The notes below the pieces were generated by a model. It searched no databases and was not told where the DNA came from. It saw only the letters and a program-made list of their open reading frames with translations. Source: Capnocytophaga sp. (GTDB taxonomy: Bacteria; Bacteroidota; Bacteroidia; Flavobacteriales; Flavobacteriaceae). From it: DNA of 64,000 nt. Of this stretch, positions 16,831-25,380 are shown one piece after another. A program made the position numbers and the translations under genes. The stretch covers positions 1 through 64,000 of the forward strand of contig NZ_JAUNKD010000015.1 of NCBI RefSeq assembly GCF_030532915.1, read 5' to 3'. The stretch's first letter is position 1. The number at the start of each line of letters is the position of its first letter.

Positions 16831-18029
16831 TCTCCTAATTGATAACTGTGTTTATTTTTCACCGGATTAGCATACATCTCCAAGAACTTTTTCTGTGAAA
16901 CCGCATTGCCCGACTTACTACGATTGTGTATTCGCCGTTCAAATTGGCGTACTTCTTTTTCGTTGTAATAATCCTTATAGGTATCGGTACTGTTTAAAAA
17001 ATCGTACGCTATGTAATTCGCCGGAAAAAGTTTATATAATTTATGTATGGCTTTATCCAGCATTTCCGCCAAGGCTTGTAACTGTCTGTTTATATGTGTA
17101 TATTCCTGCTCAATAGCCGTAAGTTCCTCATTTAAAGGTTTCCCAACGGAAATATGCACACGCCCCTTCTGCCCGAACCAACCTTGTATAATGTTCTCAA
17201 AATCTTCTTTTTTTGACTTTACATACTCAACACCATAATATTGCGCCACCAGCGCCGGTATTTTAAGCATATCAGTAGGGTCAAATTCATACGAGATTGA
17301 CACCGGCACAATATTCAACGTTTTGAAATACTGCAATGTAGTACTTCCCTCGGGGGTTGCCAACGAAAGCATTTTCAAAACGCCCTGCTGTGTGCGGTCA
17401 TCGCCGTCTTTGGTGCGCCCCTCGCGCTGTGCCGTCCAAACCGAACGTTTTTCCTCAACTACACAATGACGAATATACTCCGAAACTAATTTTGAATGTT
17501 CCAAGGCTTCACGTGGCGGCAAATTTCTAAAAATAACAAAGTTACGATTCAGTTTTGCCAATTTTCGCAAATACTCCTTCTGAATGAGATTATCACCCAT
17601 TGCCGAAGTGGTCATCCGCAAATCATAATCGTGCAAGGTTACATTCAAAAGCGACGTATCAAGCACAATGTCCCGATGATTAGAAATGAACACATAGGCT
17701 TTTTGCGTGTCCAGTTTGTCAAATCCTTCATAAGTAAACTCTGTGATGCTTTTCTCCGTTGCTTTTTTTACCACTTTGTACATTATCTTATGTTGAAAAT
17801 CAAAAATGGACTCACAAGAGAACAACAATTGCAACCTTTCATCTTCCGAAAGCTCCGGAAACCCGTAAGCTAACAACGCTCTTATAAATGAATGATCCTT
17901 TATTTTGTGCAACACATCGGCTACTTCACGATCATAATAAGGGCGAATTGATTTGAAATAATCCACAGTAGTATTCCTATTTATGTTTGTAACGAATAGC
18001 AAAGAAACGATTTTTTTTTCATAAAACAA
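16827..18029 (-). CDS. 1-acylglycerol-3-phosphate acyltransferase-like protein, 400 aa
   Basis: A PlsC-superfamily acyltransferase. The catalytic motif is FISNHRDIVLDTSLL (about residue 113) with the NHRD-type His and Asp; the second block IFRNLPPREALEHS and third block TAQREGRTKDGDDRTQQG match a larger bacterial subfamily of about 380-400 aa. The start is uncertain: ATG at 18029 follows the tatD stop by 2 bp, but a GTG at 17966, just before DYFKSIRPYYD, would give a more family-like N terminus. It overlaps ansA by four bases. The exact acyl acceptor is unknown. Confidence 0.85.
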   Translation of the reverse strand: MFYEKKIVSLLFVTNINRNTTVDYFKSIRPYYDREVADVLHKIKDHSFIRALLAYGFPELSEDERLQLLFSCESIFDFQHKIMYKVVKKATEKSITEFTYEGFDKLDTQKAYVFISNHRDIVLDTSLLNVTLHDYDLRMTTSAMGDNLIQKEYLRKLAKLNRNFVIFRNLPPREALEHSKLVSEYIRHCVVEEKRSVWTAQREGRTKDGDDRTQQGVLKMLSLATPEGSTTLQYFKTLNIVPVSISYEFDPTDMLKIPALVAQYYGVEYVKSKKEDFENIIQGWFGQKGRVHISVGKPLNEELTAIEQEYTHINRQLQALAEMLDKAIHKLYKLFPANYIAYDFLNSTDTYKDYYNEKEVRQFERRIHNRSKSGNAVSQKKFLEMYANPVKNKHSYQLGE

Positions 18030-18031
18030 TA

Positions 18032-18799
18032 CTAAATCTTAAAAATTTTTTTAGCATTTTCAGTGGTTATGTACGCAACTTGCTCTTTGGTAAGGTTATA
18101 GAGGGTCGAAACTTTCTCTAAAACTTTAACAATGTATGCACTTTCATTTCGTTTTCCACGATACGGAACGGGCGCTAAATAGGGCGAATCGGTTTCCAAA
18201 ACGATATGTTCCAAATCAATTTTATGCAAAAAAGTATCTATTTTTCCGTTTTTAAACGTAACCACACCGCCAATTCCTAACTTTAAATTATAACCGATGG
18301 CTTGGCGGGCTTGCGCTTCGGTTCCGGTAAAACAATGAAAAATCCCGAAAAGTTTTTCGTCTTTTTCCGATTCAAGCACCTCAAAAATGGCGTCAAAAGC
18401 CTCCCGGCAATGAATAACAACGGGCAAATTGTGTTGTTTTGCCAATCGTATTTGTCGGCGAAATGCTTCCTGTTGTTCTTTAAAAAAAGTTTTGTCCCAG
18501 TACAAATCAATTCCGATTTCACCAATGGCACAAAACGAATGTTGCTGCATCAATTTTTCAACGTGTGCCAATTCTTCTTCATAATTTTCTTTCACATCAC
18601 ACGGATGCAACCCGTTCATTAAAAACACATTATCAGGATATTCTTCTTTTAATGCGAACATCCGTTGGGTGTATTTTGAATCAATGGCAGGAATAAAAAA
18701 GCGTGTTACCCCCTGATTCATAGCACGTTGTATCATTTCGTGTCGATCCTCATCAAAAGCTTCACTATAAAGGTGTGCGTGCGTATCGGTAATTATCAT
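18032..18799 (-). CDS. tatD: TatD family metal-dependent DNase
   Basis: A 255-aa TIM-barrel hydrolase of the TatD/YcfH family, involved in 3'-5' DNA processing and repair. Metal ligands are visible in order: TDTHAHLY at the N terminus, GEIGIDLYWD (about residue 92), PVVIHCREAF, FGIFHCFTG and LETDSPYLAP. The ATG at 18799 is chosen because it directly precedes the conserved ITDTHAHL; the longer frame upstream adds 37 unlikely residues. It is the first gene of the tatD-acyltransferase-ansA transcript. Confidence 0.93.
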   Translation of the reverse strand: MIITDTHAHLYSEAFDEDRHEMIQRAMNQGVTRFFIPAIDSKYTQRMFALKEEYPDNVFLMNGLHPCDVKENYEEELAHVEKLMQQHSFCAIGEIGIDLYWDKTFFKEQQEAFRRQIRLAKQHNLPVVIHCREAFDAIFEVLESEKDEKLFGIFHCFTGTEAQARQAIGYNLKLGIGGVVTFKNGKIDTFLHKIDLEHIVLETDSPYLAPVPYRGKRNESAYIVKVLEKVSTLYNLTKEQVAYITTENAKKIFKI

Positions 18800-18817
18800 T
18801 ATAATGTAAATATTTTG

Positions 18818-18833
18818 TATGTTTGCAAAAATA
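18818..18833. promoter_or_regulatory. Two abutting, divergent -7 elements between tatD and the retropepsin-like gene
   Basis: TATGTTTG (plus strand, 18818-18825) directly touches CAAAAATA, which is TATTTTTG on the minus strand (18826-18833). Each fits TAnnTTTG and each lies about 20 bp before a start codon. The two polymerase footprints would overlap, so the promoters may exclude each other. No good -33 TTG is seen for either. Confidence 0.45.
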
Positions 18834-18843
18834 TAAAAATATA

Positions 18844-19278
18844 ATGACTTTAAAAAAATTATTGACCGGGCAGGGCTATGTTTCGATTGCCTTAACACAC
18901 ACCGTTTCACAACATTTTGCCATCGAAGCGAAAATTAACGGCATCGAAGGGCGCTTTATTTTAGATACCGGCGCTTCCAACACCTGTTTAGGCATTGAAA
19001 ACAGCGACTATTTTAAATTAAACGTGGAACATTCCGAAATAAAAGCCTCAGGTGCAGGCGCCAGCGAAATGGACACTCAAATTTCACGAAAAAACATTCT
19101 TGAAATCGGTAAGTGGATACACCCTCGGGCAACCATCGTTTTGTTTGACCTCACGCACGTGAATAACGCGCTTATTCAGCATAATATTGCCCCCGTACAC
19201 GGAATTATCGGTGCTGACATACTCAAAAAAGGCAAAGCCATTATTGATTATCCAAAAAAACGCGTTTTTCTGAAATAA
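18844..19278 (+). CDS. Retropepsin-like aspartic protease domain protein
   Basis: A 144-aa protein with the clan AA active-site signature FILDTGASNTCLG (about residue 36) and the downstream flap and hydrophobic-Gly region VHGIIGADILKKG (about 119), as in bacterial single-domain retropepsins. It would act as a dimer in the cytoplasm, since there is no signal peptide. The start at ATG 18844 is chosen; a TTG at 18823 in the same frame overlaps the promoter element. Substrates are unknown. Confidence 0.82.
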   Translation: MTLKKLLTGQGYVSIALTHTVSQHFAIEAKINGIEGRFILDTGASNTCLGIENSDYFKLNVEHSEIKASGAGASEMDTQISRKNILEIGKWIHPRATIVLFDLTHVNNALIQHNIAPVHGIIGADILKKGKAIIDYPKKRVFLK

Positions 19279-19499
19279 TTTTTAATCAATAAAAATTAGA
19301 CCGAAAAAACGAATGTTACTTTAAGATACTTCTTACAAAAATAATTATAAAACATTAATTTACAAATACATAACTTAAAAATAACACATAATTCATTTAC
19401 GTAAAAATCGGTCGCGTATTTTGTGGATATATTTTCAGTATTTTTATTTTGTAATTATAAAAATTGAAGTACATTAGCGCCCTAAAAATAAAATGAAGT

Positions 19500-19805
19500 A
19501 TGAAACGTGTAATAGTTGATTATAAGAAACTTACAAACGAAATCTTATCAATGTTGGTTGAAAAATATCCGGACGGATATGGCGATGATGACGTAATTCG
19601 CTTCAAAAACGCAAAAAATGAAACGGTTGAAGCCTTGGAAGTACGAACCGACGATACCATTTACTTGGTCAAGGTAAGTACCCGCTTGGCTGACACGATG
19701 GAGAATTTTGATGAAGATGACGATTTTTCAATTTCAGGCGAGAGTGATGACTTGGGAAGTAGCAATTTGGACATTCCTGACGATTCAATAGATGACGAGG
19801 AGTAA
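19500..19805 (+). CDS. Acidic hypothetical protein, 101 aa
   Basis: The N-terminal 65 residues form a small folded domain (RVIVDYKKLTNEIL, DVIRFKNAKNETVEALEV, TIYLVKVSTRL). The last 35 residues are almost all Asp, Glu and Ser (for example ENFDEDDDFSISGESDD) and probably disordered. Similar short proteins with acidic tails are common in flavobacteria, but no function is known to me. The 221 bp upstream of it are AT rich, with no further gene seen. Confidence 0.7.
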   Translation: MKRVIVDYKKLTNEILSMLVEKYPDGYGDDDVIRFKNAKNETVEALEVRTDDTIYLVKVSTRLADTMENFDEDDDFSISGESDDLGSSNLDIPDDSIDDEE

Positions 19806-19871
19806 GTTTCTTACTAAAAAGGATTTTTAATTCTTTTCAACTTACAAATTCCGCCTTAAAATCTGAAAAAC

Positions 19872-19914
19872 AAAAAAATCAAGACCGTTGCAATAAAACA
19901 GTCTTGATTTTTTT
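19872..19914. terminator. Bidirectional terminator between convergent genes
   Basis: A 14-bp perfect stem (19872-19885 with 19901-19914, core ATCAAGAC/GTCTTGAT) with A and T ends serves both the plus gene ending at 19805 and the minus gene ending at 19934. Confidence 0.85.
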
Positions 19915-19933
19915 TGTTTTTTAATCTCTTGAT

Positions 19934-20614
19934 TTAATTCGATTCGTTTTTTCGTACAAAAGTGAGTAATTTTTTTCCTTTTTTATCAGATAAAACCAAC
20001 GTATTGTCCTCAATTTGAAACTGCTTCACTTGTTCCAAGGTCATAAAATATTGATTTTCAATTTGAGGCTCAAAACACATTTTTCGAGTAGAACCAACAA
20101 CGCCAAAATGGATTGTATTGGGATTAACTTGTTCTATATCTGCAAAATACAAATTACAACCTCCCGTTCCATTGATGCGATTTTCTTGCAAATGAATTTC
20201 CAATTCAGGACGAAGCTGAACCGTTACAGTTTCTTCATTAAGCTTTTCAAGCACCCATTTACCGTTTAACAAGGTGGTTGGGTCGGTAATTTTTTCCAAT
20301 TCTTTCAGCATTGTGTACTTGATTGATGACGCATCAGCAGGAACGTTTTTCGGGTCTAACTGGGTTTGTGAAAGTTCTATTTTCTTTAAAAATCCTTCTT
20401 CAAAAACAAAATTTTCTATGGGCGCATAAAAGTACTCCCAATTGGCTTTACTCAATTCAGGATTTTTTGACACTTGCAGGCATTGCATTTTACCGGCTCC
20501 TCCGCTACATTCTGCCTTTGAACCCGCAACCCAATAAACTTGTTTTGACGAAGTTGCACACGATGTCATTCCCATTACGGTCATCACTAAAACGATGTTT
20601 TTAATTTTTTTCAT
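19934..20614 (-). CDS. Lipoprotein with DUF4377-like and META domains
   Basis: A lipobox ends in MTSC (Cys19), so the 226-aa product is a lipoprotein. Residues 25-75 resemble DUF4377 (VYWVAGSKAECSG, MQCLQVSK, WEYFYAPIENF). The C-terminal half, from about residue 112, is a META/HslJ-like domain (LLNGKWVLEKLN, INGTGGCNLYFADIE, STRKMCFEPQIENQYFMTLE). META proteins are linked to envelope stress and heat or antibiotic tolerance in other bacteria; the role here is unknown. Confidence 0.82.
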   Translation of the reverse strand: MKKIKNIVLVMTVMGMTSCATSSKQVYWVAGSKAECSGGAGKMQCLQVSKNPELSKANWEYFYAPIENFVFEEGFLKKIELSQTQLDPKNVPADASSIKYTMLKELEKITDPTTLLNGKWVLEKLNEETVTVQLRPELEIHLQENRINGTGGCNLYFADIEQVNPNTIHFGVVGSTRKMCFEPQIENQYFMTLEQVKQFQIEDNTLVLSDKKGKKLLTFVRKNESN

Positions 20615-20697
20615 CTTTTAAAAGTTTTTATCAATTTTTAATTTATTATTTCCTTATTTTAGTTGCATTTATATCAAATAATATGCCAAAATCACAT

Positions 20698-21726
20698 TCA
20701 AATATCCTCAAACAACTTTGTAAAAACGCCTCCCATAATAACTAACCAAAGCATCAGTAAAACACCCAAAACAAAAGGTTTTACACCCGCTTGTTTAACA
20801 GCACGAATATGAGTGGTTAGTCCCAGCGCCGCCATAGCCATTGTCAACAAAAGAGTATCAAGCGTTAAAAATAAGTCAACCCATTTTTGAGGAATAAGTT
20901 GTAACGAATTGATACACACAACCAATATAAACCCCACGGCAAACCACGGAATGGTAATTTTTTGTGATTGTTGCCCCGCTACTGACTCGTTTTTTTGCAT
21001 CAAAGCCGAAAGAAAAATCAAAAACGGGGCGAGCATCATTACACGAATCATTTTGGTTGTAACGGCAATCGGTGCAACGGCACTCCCGACAATGTCGCCG
21101 GCAGCGACCACCTGCCCTACCTCGTGAATGGTCGCACCCATATAAACACCCCACGAAGCATCGGAAAGCCCCCAGAAATCCCATTGATACATAGCAGGAT
21201 ACAAGAATATACCTATCGTCCCGAAAATAACTACCACGGCAATGGCTATGGTTGTTTTTTCCGATCTAGCACGGACTATCGGTTCGGTTGCCATCACAGC
21301 CGCAGCCCCACAAATTGAACATCCCGAACCGATTAAAACAGCTATGTGCTTATCAATTTTCAAAACTCTGTTTCCCAACCAATAAGCTAACAAAAAAGTA
21401 GTTGACAACATCAAGAAATCTATTAAAATCCCTTTAAATCCGATGCTTACTACCTCTTGAAAGGTCAGCCGAAAACCATATAAAACAATCCCTAATTTGA
21501 GTAATTTTGATTTGCTAAACACCACACCTTCATTACAAAACGGAGCTATTTTAGGATAAAACGTATTGCCCAATAGAATTCCGATAACAATGGCTAAGGT
21601 AAGTCCGCTAAACCCAAAGGATTTGAAAATATGTGTTTTATCTAAATAAAAACCGAGTATGGTTACCAGTAGAACTATTAAAACCCCAAAGAAAAAATGT
21701 TTTGTTTTTTTCTTATCGTTAAACAT
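20698..21726 (-). CDS. YeiH/UPF0324 family putative sulfate or anion exporter
   Basis: A 342-aa inner membrane protein with about ten hydrophobic segments. Family marks are LTLAIVIGILLGN (about residue 42), LKLGIVLYGFRLTFQEV (about 72), the GSGCSICGAAAVMAT loop (about 134) and GATIHEVGQVVAAG (about 200). Members are annotated as putative sulfate or sulfite exporters, without strong proof of substrate. It is followed by a GNAT gene on the same strand, with 62 bp between. Confidence 0.85.
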   Translation of the reverse strand: MFNDKKKTKHFFFGVLIVLLVTILGFYLDKTHIFKSFGFSGLTLAIVIGILLGNTFYPKIAPFCNEGVVFSKSKLLKLGIVLYGFRLTFQEVVSIGFKGILIDFLMLSTTFLLAYWLGNRVLKIDKHIAVLIGSGCSICGAAAVMATEPIVRARSEKTTIAIAVVVIFGTIGIFLYPAMYQWDFWGLSDASWGVYMGATIHEVGQVVAAGDIVGSAVAPIAVTTKMIRVMMLAPFLIFLSALMQKNESVAGQQSQKITIPWFAVGFILVVCINSLQLIPQKWVDLFLTLDTLLLTMAMAALGLTTHIRAVKQAGVKPFVLGVLLMLWLVIMGGVFTKLFEDI

Positions 21727-21788
21727 ATTTTGACTATTTTTTACAAAAGTACAAAATTTATCATTTTTTACAAAAATATTAATTATTT

Positions 21789-22298
21789 TTAAGGATTGGA
21801 TTTTATTATTTTTTCAAATGCTTTCCGAGCCGAACCTCTGAAATACACTTCACCCCGATAGGTATACCCTTGTTTATCAAGTATTTTCAGCATTGCAAAA
21901 TTATCATAATTGGTATCAACACGCACGCTCTCAACAGCATTGTCGCGCGCCAATTGTTCGGCTTTTTGCAACATTTGGCTGCCCAATCCCTTTCCTTTGG
22001 CTTGGGCTGCCACAGCCATCCGATGTACCACCACGTAAGGAGATTGGGACAACCACTCTCCTTCAATAGCCTCATAAGCTGGTTCCTCTCCAAAAATAAT
22101 AGCCACATATCCCAAAACGGTTCCGTTTTGCGTAAACACATATCCATTTCCTGAAAGAATATCATTTTCAATGGTTTGCTCAGTGGGGTAACCATCTTGC
22201 CATTGCGTACTGCCCTCCGCCTTACGAACATTTTTGGCATACAAAATAAGTTGCCATATGTCCTGAAAATCCTGTATTGACGCTTTTCTGAAATTCAT
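21789..22298 (-). CDS. GNAT family N-acetyltransferase
   Basis: A 169-aa acetyl-CoA-dependent acetyltransferase. The acetyl-CoA binding core is VVHRMAVAAQAKGKGLGSQMLQKAEQLA (given in part: VAAQAKGKGLG, about residue 96), followed by VRVDTNYDNFAMLKILDKQGY, the typical motif B. The N-terminal part matches stand-alone GNATs with an ATQWQDGYP-like substrate region (GSTQWQDGYPT). The substrate is unknown. Confidence 0.9.
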   Translation of the reverse strand: MNFRKASIQDFQDIWQLILYAKNVRKAEGSTQWQDGYPTEQTIENDILSGNGYVFTQNGTVLGYVAIIFGEEPAYEAIEGEWLSQSPYVVVHRMAVAAQAKGKGLGSQMLQKAEQLARDNAVESVRVDTNYDNFAMLKILDKQGYTYRGEVYFRGSARKAFEKIIKSNP

Positions 22299-22310
22299 TG
22301 CTTTATAAAT

Positions 22311-22340
22311 AAAAAAATAGTGATAATTACATCACTATTT
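22311..22340 (-). terminator. Rho-independent terminator after the NlpE-like gene
   Basis: AAATAGTGAT pairs with ATCACTATTT around a 6-base loop, followed on the minus strand by seven T. It lies 22 bp past the stop at 22362. Confidence 0.75.
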
Positions 22341-22361
22341 ATTGATTATAAACACATTAAA

Positions 22362-22814
22362 TCATTCTTCCACCTTGTTTAAAATATAGTGCGAAGCCAA
22401 TTCACCCGTGATTTCATTACCTTCTTGGTCAAGCAAAAGCACACGTCCTTCCTGCACTTTATATTGCTGTTTTTCACCGTCTTTTAAGGTTAAAATCACT
22501 TTGCTTCCGTCTTCTGACCACATAAAATTGCCTTCTTCTTTAAACGTTCCGTCTTTTTCGTCTATGTAAACATCTGTTTTTCGGTACGTTCCGTCATCAA
22601 AAAGAGTGAGGGTTACTTCAATTCCGGGACTGCTCGCCGCCGGAATGACCCCTTTATAAGTGCCCATCCAATCCAGTGAATTTTCTGCATTGTGTGAATC
22701 TACCATCATTTCCTCTTGTGAAAGTTCTGAAACAGAATCATTTGTGTTTTGCGTATTATTCTTGCACGCCATAAAAACGGCAAAGCTTGCCGCCAATAAA
22801 AACATTTTTCTCAT
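22362..22814 (-). CDS. NlpE-like lipoprotein
   Basis: A 150-aa lipoprotein with lipobox ending FMAC (Cys17), an acidic and Asn-rich linker, then a domain with WMGTYKGVIPAASSPGIEVTLTL, the hallmark of the NlpE N-terminal domain. NlpE in E. coli senses copper and surface stress through the Cpx system, which Bacteroidota lack, so here it is only a structural match. The CxxC motif of E. coli NlpE is missing. Confidence 0.82.
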   Translation of the reverse strand: MRKMFLLAASFAVFMACKNNTQNTNDSVSELSQEEMMVDSHNAENSLDWMGTYKGVIPAASSPGIEVTLTLFDDGTYRKTDVYIDEKDGTFKEEGNFMWSEDGSKVILTLKDGEKQQYKVQEGRVLLLDQEGNEITGELASHYILNKVEE

Positions 22815-22875
22815 TGTTTATTCAAATTTAATTTTGTGATGAACAACAAAAACCATTCCAAAAAATACGTCATTT

Positions 22876-23106
22876 CTATAAATCAAAAACCGAATTGCGT
22901 TTGGTGTAAAATAAATCCTTGATACGCAGCAAGAAAGCCAGTAAAAGATATATCCCAAACCACGCCCCGAGCGTTGCAAATGTTCCGTAAATAAAAAAAA
23001 TACGAATATCTTTTGCGCGCATTCCCAGTTTTTCAGACAAACGAGACGACACCGCAAAACCATATTTTTCAAGAAAAAAACGAAAATTTGAAAATCCTTG
23101 ACTCAT
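22876..23106 (-). CDS. PspC domain-like small membrane protein
   Basis: A 76-aa protein. The segment YGFAVSSRLSEKLGMRAKDIRIFFIY (about residues 15-40, helix plus start of the membrane segment) and FATLGAWFGIYLLLAFLLRIKDLF match the PspC fold of one amphipathic helix followed by a membrane hairpin. In other bacteria PspC takes part in membrane-stress signalling; here it stands alone. The end TKRNSVFDL is typical of flavobacterial members. Confidence 0.8.
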   Translation of the reverse strand: MSQGFSNFRFFLEKYGFAVSSRLSEKLGMRAKDIRIFFIYGTFATLGAWFGIYLLLAFLLRIKDLFYTKRNSVFDL

Positions 23107-23263
23107 CTTTTTTCAATTGAACCGTAAAATTAATAAAATAATTTGAAACAGCACTTAATTTCTGCTATTTTTTGCAACTTTATTTAATAATTCAGAAAAT
23201 ATCCAAAAAAAAATAACACGTATTATAAATAATATTGTATCTTTGTAAAAAAATAATTCACTT

Positions 23264-23863
23264 ATGTTTAGCCAAAAAGCATTTAAAATTTTTGAAGAAA
23301 GCATTCATAAATATCACATTTTAGATAATGTGTATCAACCGTTTGAAAACCCATATCCTTCCGCAAGTATTGAGCATTTGCTCTATCGGAAAAATTGGAT
23401 TGATACGGTGCAATGGCATTATGAAGATATTATCCGCGACCCGGAAATAAATCCTGTAACTGCCTTAGATTTAAAACGTAAGATTGACGCCTCAAACCAA
23501 GACCGCACCGATACCGTGGAGTATATCGACAGCTATTTTTTACATCTCCATAAGGATGTAAAACCCCTACCCGATGCCACTATCAATACGGAAAGTCCGG
23601 CGTGGGCAATCGATCGCCTATCAATTCTTGCCTTAAAAATATATCATATGCAAGAAGAAGCAAACCGCCCCGATGCCTCTCCCGAACATCGTGCTAAGTG
23701 TCAAGAAAAATTAAACGTTCTTTTGGAACAGAAAAAAGACCTTTCCGAGGCACTTGACCAATTATTAAAGGATATTGAACTTGGCAAAAAATATATGAAA
23801 GTGTACAAACAGATGAAAATGTACAATGACGAGGAACTCAACCCGATTTTAAGAAAAAAATAA
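23264..23863 (+). CDS. DUF4254 domain-containing protein
   Basis: A 199-aa soluble, helical protein made almost wholly of the DUF4254 domain: YRKNWIDTVQWHYEDIIRDP (about residue 45) and LDLKRKIDASNQDRTDTVEYID. Family members in Bacteroidota often lie near lipopolysaccharide glycosyltransferase genes, but no such neighbours occur here. The function is unknown. A -7 element TATCTTTG lies at 23238-23245, 26 bp before the ATG. Confidence 0.85.
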   Translation: MFSQKAFKIFEESIHKYHILDNVYQPFENPYPSASIEHLLYRKNWIDTVQWHYEDIIRDPEINPVTALDLKRKIDASNQDRTDTVEYIDSYFLHLHKDVKPLPDATINTESPAWAIDRLSILALKIYHMQEEANRPDASPEHRAKCQEKLNVLLEQKKDLSEALDQLLKDIELGKKYMKVYKQMKMYNDEELNPILRKK

Positions 23864-23893
23864 CATCACTGAAATGTTTATTTAAATTTACTG

Positions 23894-23929
23894 ACTTTGG
23901 CAAAACACCAACTTTTGCCAAAGTTTTTA
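23894..23929 (+). terminator. Rho-independent terminator after the DUF4254 gene
   Basis: ACTTTGGCAAAA pairs perfectly with TTTTGCCAAAGT around a 7-base loop and is followed by TTTTA. Confidence 0.85.
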
Positions 23930-23930
23930 T

Positions 23931-23961
23931 TTGTGAAGTTCACTCATTTTCCGTAAGTTTG
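23931..23961 (+). promoter_or_regulatory. Promoter of the HD-domain hydrolase gene
   Basis: TTG (23931-23933), a 20-bp spacer, then TAAGTTTG (23954-23961) match the Bacteroidota consensus. The expected transcript start is only about 10-15 bases before the start codon. Confidence 0.6.
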
Positions 23962-23980
23962 CAAGCCCAATTTTTTGAAA

Positions 23981-25204
23981 GTGAAACGAAACAAATTAAA
24001 AATCATCAACGACCCCGTTCACGGATTTATTCACATCCCGAACAGCCTTATCTTCGATTTGATTGAACACCCTTATTTTCAGCGTTTAAGGCGAATCACA
24101 CAAATGGGATTATCTTATTTGGTATATCCCGGTGCCAGACATACGCGTTTTCAGCACGCTTTGGGCTGTATGCACCTGATGCAGAAAGCCGTAGAAAGCC
24201 TTCGTTATAAAGGAGTTGCTATTTCCGACAAAGAAGCCGAAGCCCTTTACATCGCTATTTTATTGCACGACATTGGTCACGGACCTTTTTCACACGCAAT
24301 GGAACACAGCATCGTTGAAAACATCGCTCACGAAGAAATTTCACTGCTGTTTATGCAAGAACTCAATCGCGAATTTAAAGGAAAATTGGACATCGCCATC
24401 GCCATTTTTCAAGGAAGCTATCCGCGTACGTTTTTGCATCAACTCATTTCAAGTCAACTGGATATGGACAGGTCGGACTATCTCAAACGAGACAGTTTTT
24501 ACACCGGCGTAGCGGAAGGAAACATCAATCCGGAACGTATCATTTCAATGCTCAATGTGCGAAACGATGAATTGGTTGTTGAAGAAAAAGGAATCTATTC
24601 GGTTGAAAAATTTTTGGTAGCACGCCGGCTGATGTACTGGCAAGTCTATCTTCACAAAACGAGCGTTGCCGGAGAACAACTGTTAATTAGAGTATTAAAA
24701 CGTGCCAAAGAACTGGTTCAAAGCGGGGAAAGCCTACCGATGTCAAACGCATTATTGTTTTTTATTCAAAATAAGATAAATAAACAGCAATTTAGTAAGG
24801 ATATACTCAATAAATTCGCACTTTTAGACGACACTGACATCATTTCAGCGATGAAAGAATGGCAATTTCATCCCGATTTTATCATTTCAAAGCTAAGCAA
24901 AATGCTTTTAAACCGTGATTTGCCCAAAGTCAAGCTACAAAACACCCCTTTTGATATTGAAAAGACCCTTCTTTTATACGAAAAGGTCACTTCCGTTTAT
25001 GAAATAACTCCGAAAGAGGCTGAATATTTCGTGTTTTCGGATAAAATAGCAAACACTGCTTACAATGCACAGCAACAAAACATACAAATTCTGACCAAAA
25101 AAGGAAAAATCATTGATGTTGTCAAAGCCTCTGACCAGCTCAATCTGGAAGCATTGTCAAAACCCGTCGTGAAACATTATCTTTGCTATCCAAAAGACTT
25201 ATAA
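23981..25204 (+). CDS. HD-domain phosphohydrolase (YdhJ/dGTPase-like)
   Basis: A cytoplasmic metal-dependent phosphohydrolase of about 407 aa. The N terminus IINDPVHGFIHIP is typical. Metal ligands are in RHTRFQHALGCMHL (His), LLHDIGHGPFSHAMEH (HD motif, about residue 96) and QLDMDRSDYLKRD (Asp, about 165), as in dNTP triphosphohydrolases and their SAMHD1-like relatives. There is no ATG start. GTG 23981 is used here, and TTG 23975 in the same frame is the alternative; the promoter position permits both. Its nucleotide substrate is not known. Confidence 0.88.
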   Translation: MKRNKLKIINDPVHGFIHIPNSLIFDLIEHPYFQRLRRITQMGLSYLVYPGARHTRFQHALGCMHLMQKAVESLRYKGVAISDKEAEALYIAILLHDIGHGPFSHAMEHSIVENIAHEEISLLFMQELNREFKGKLDIAIAIFQGSYPRTFLHQLISSQLDMDRSDYLKRDSFYTGVAEGNINPERIISMLNVRNDELVVEEKGIYSVEKFLVARRLMYWQVYLHKTSVAGEQLLIRVLKRAKELVQSGESLPMSNALLFFIQNKINKQQFSKDILNKFALLDDTDIISAMKEWQFHPDFIISKLSKMLLNRDLPKVKLQNTPFDIEKTLLLYEKVTSVYEITPKEAEYFVFSDKIANTAYNAQQQNIQILTKKGKIIDVVKASDQLNLEALSKPVVKHYLCYPKDL

Positions 25205-25380
25205 TTAAAGCTTTACCAATGAAACCTTTTTCCGTTACGATATGTTTTACTTTATCATCTGACAATAAATTTAAAGTTTTAGAAATTTTTTAACACAAAA
25301 CAGCGAAAAATTTTATAACTTGCGTGGCAAAATATACATAACCTTATAATTTTTAACATACAAACAATATCATTTTAATT

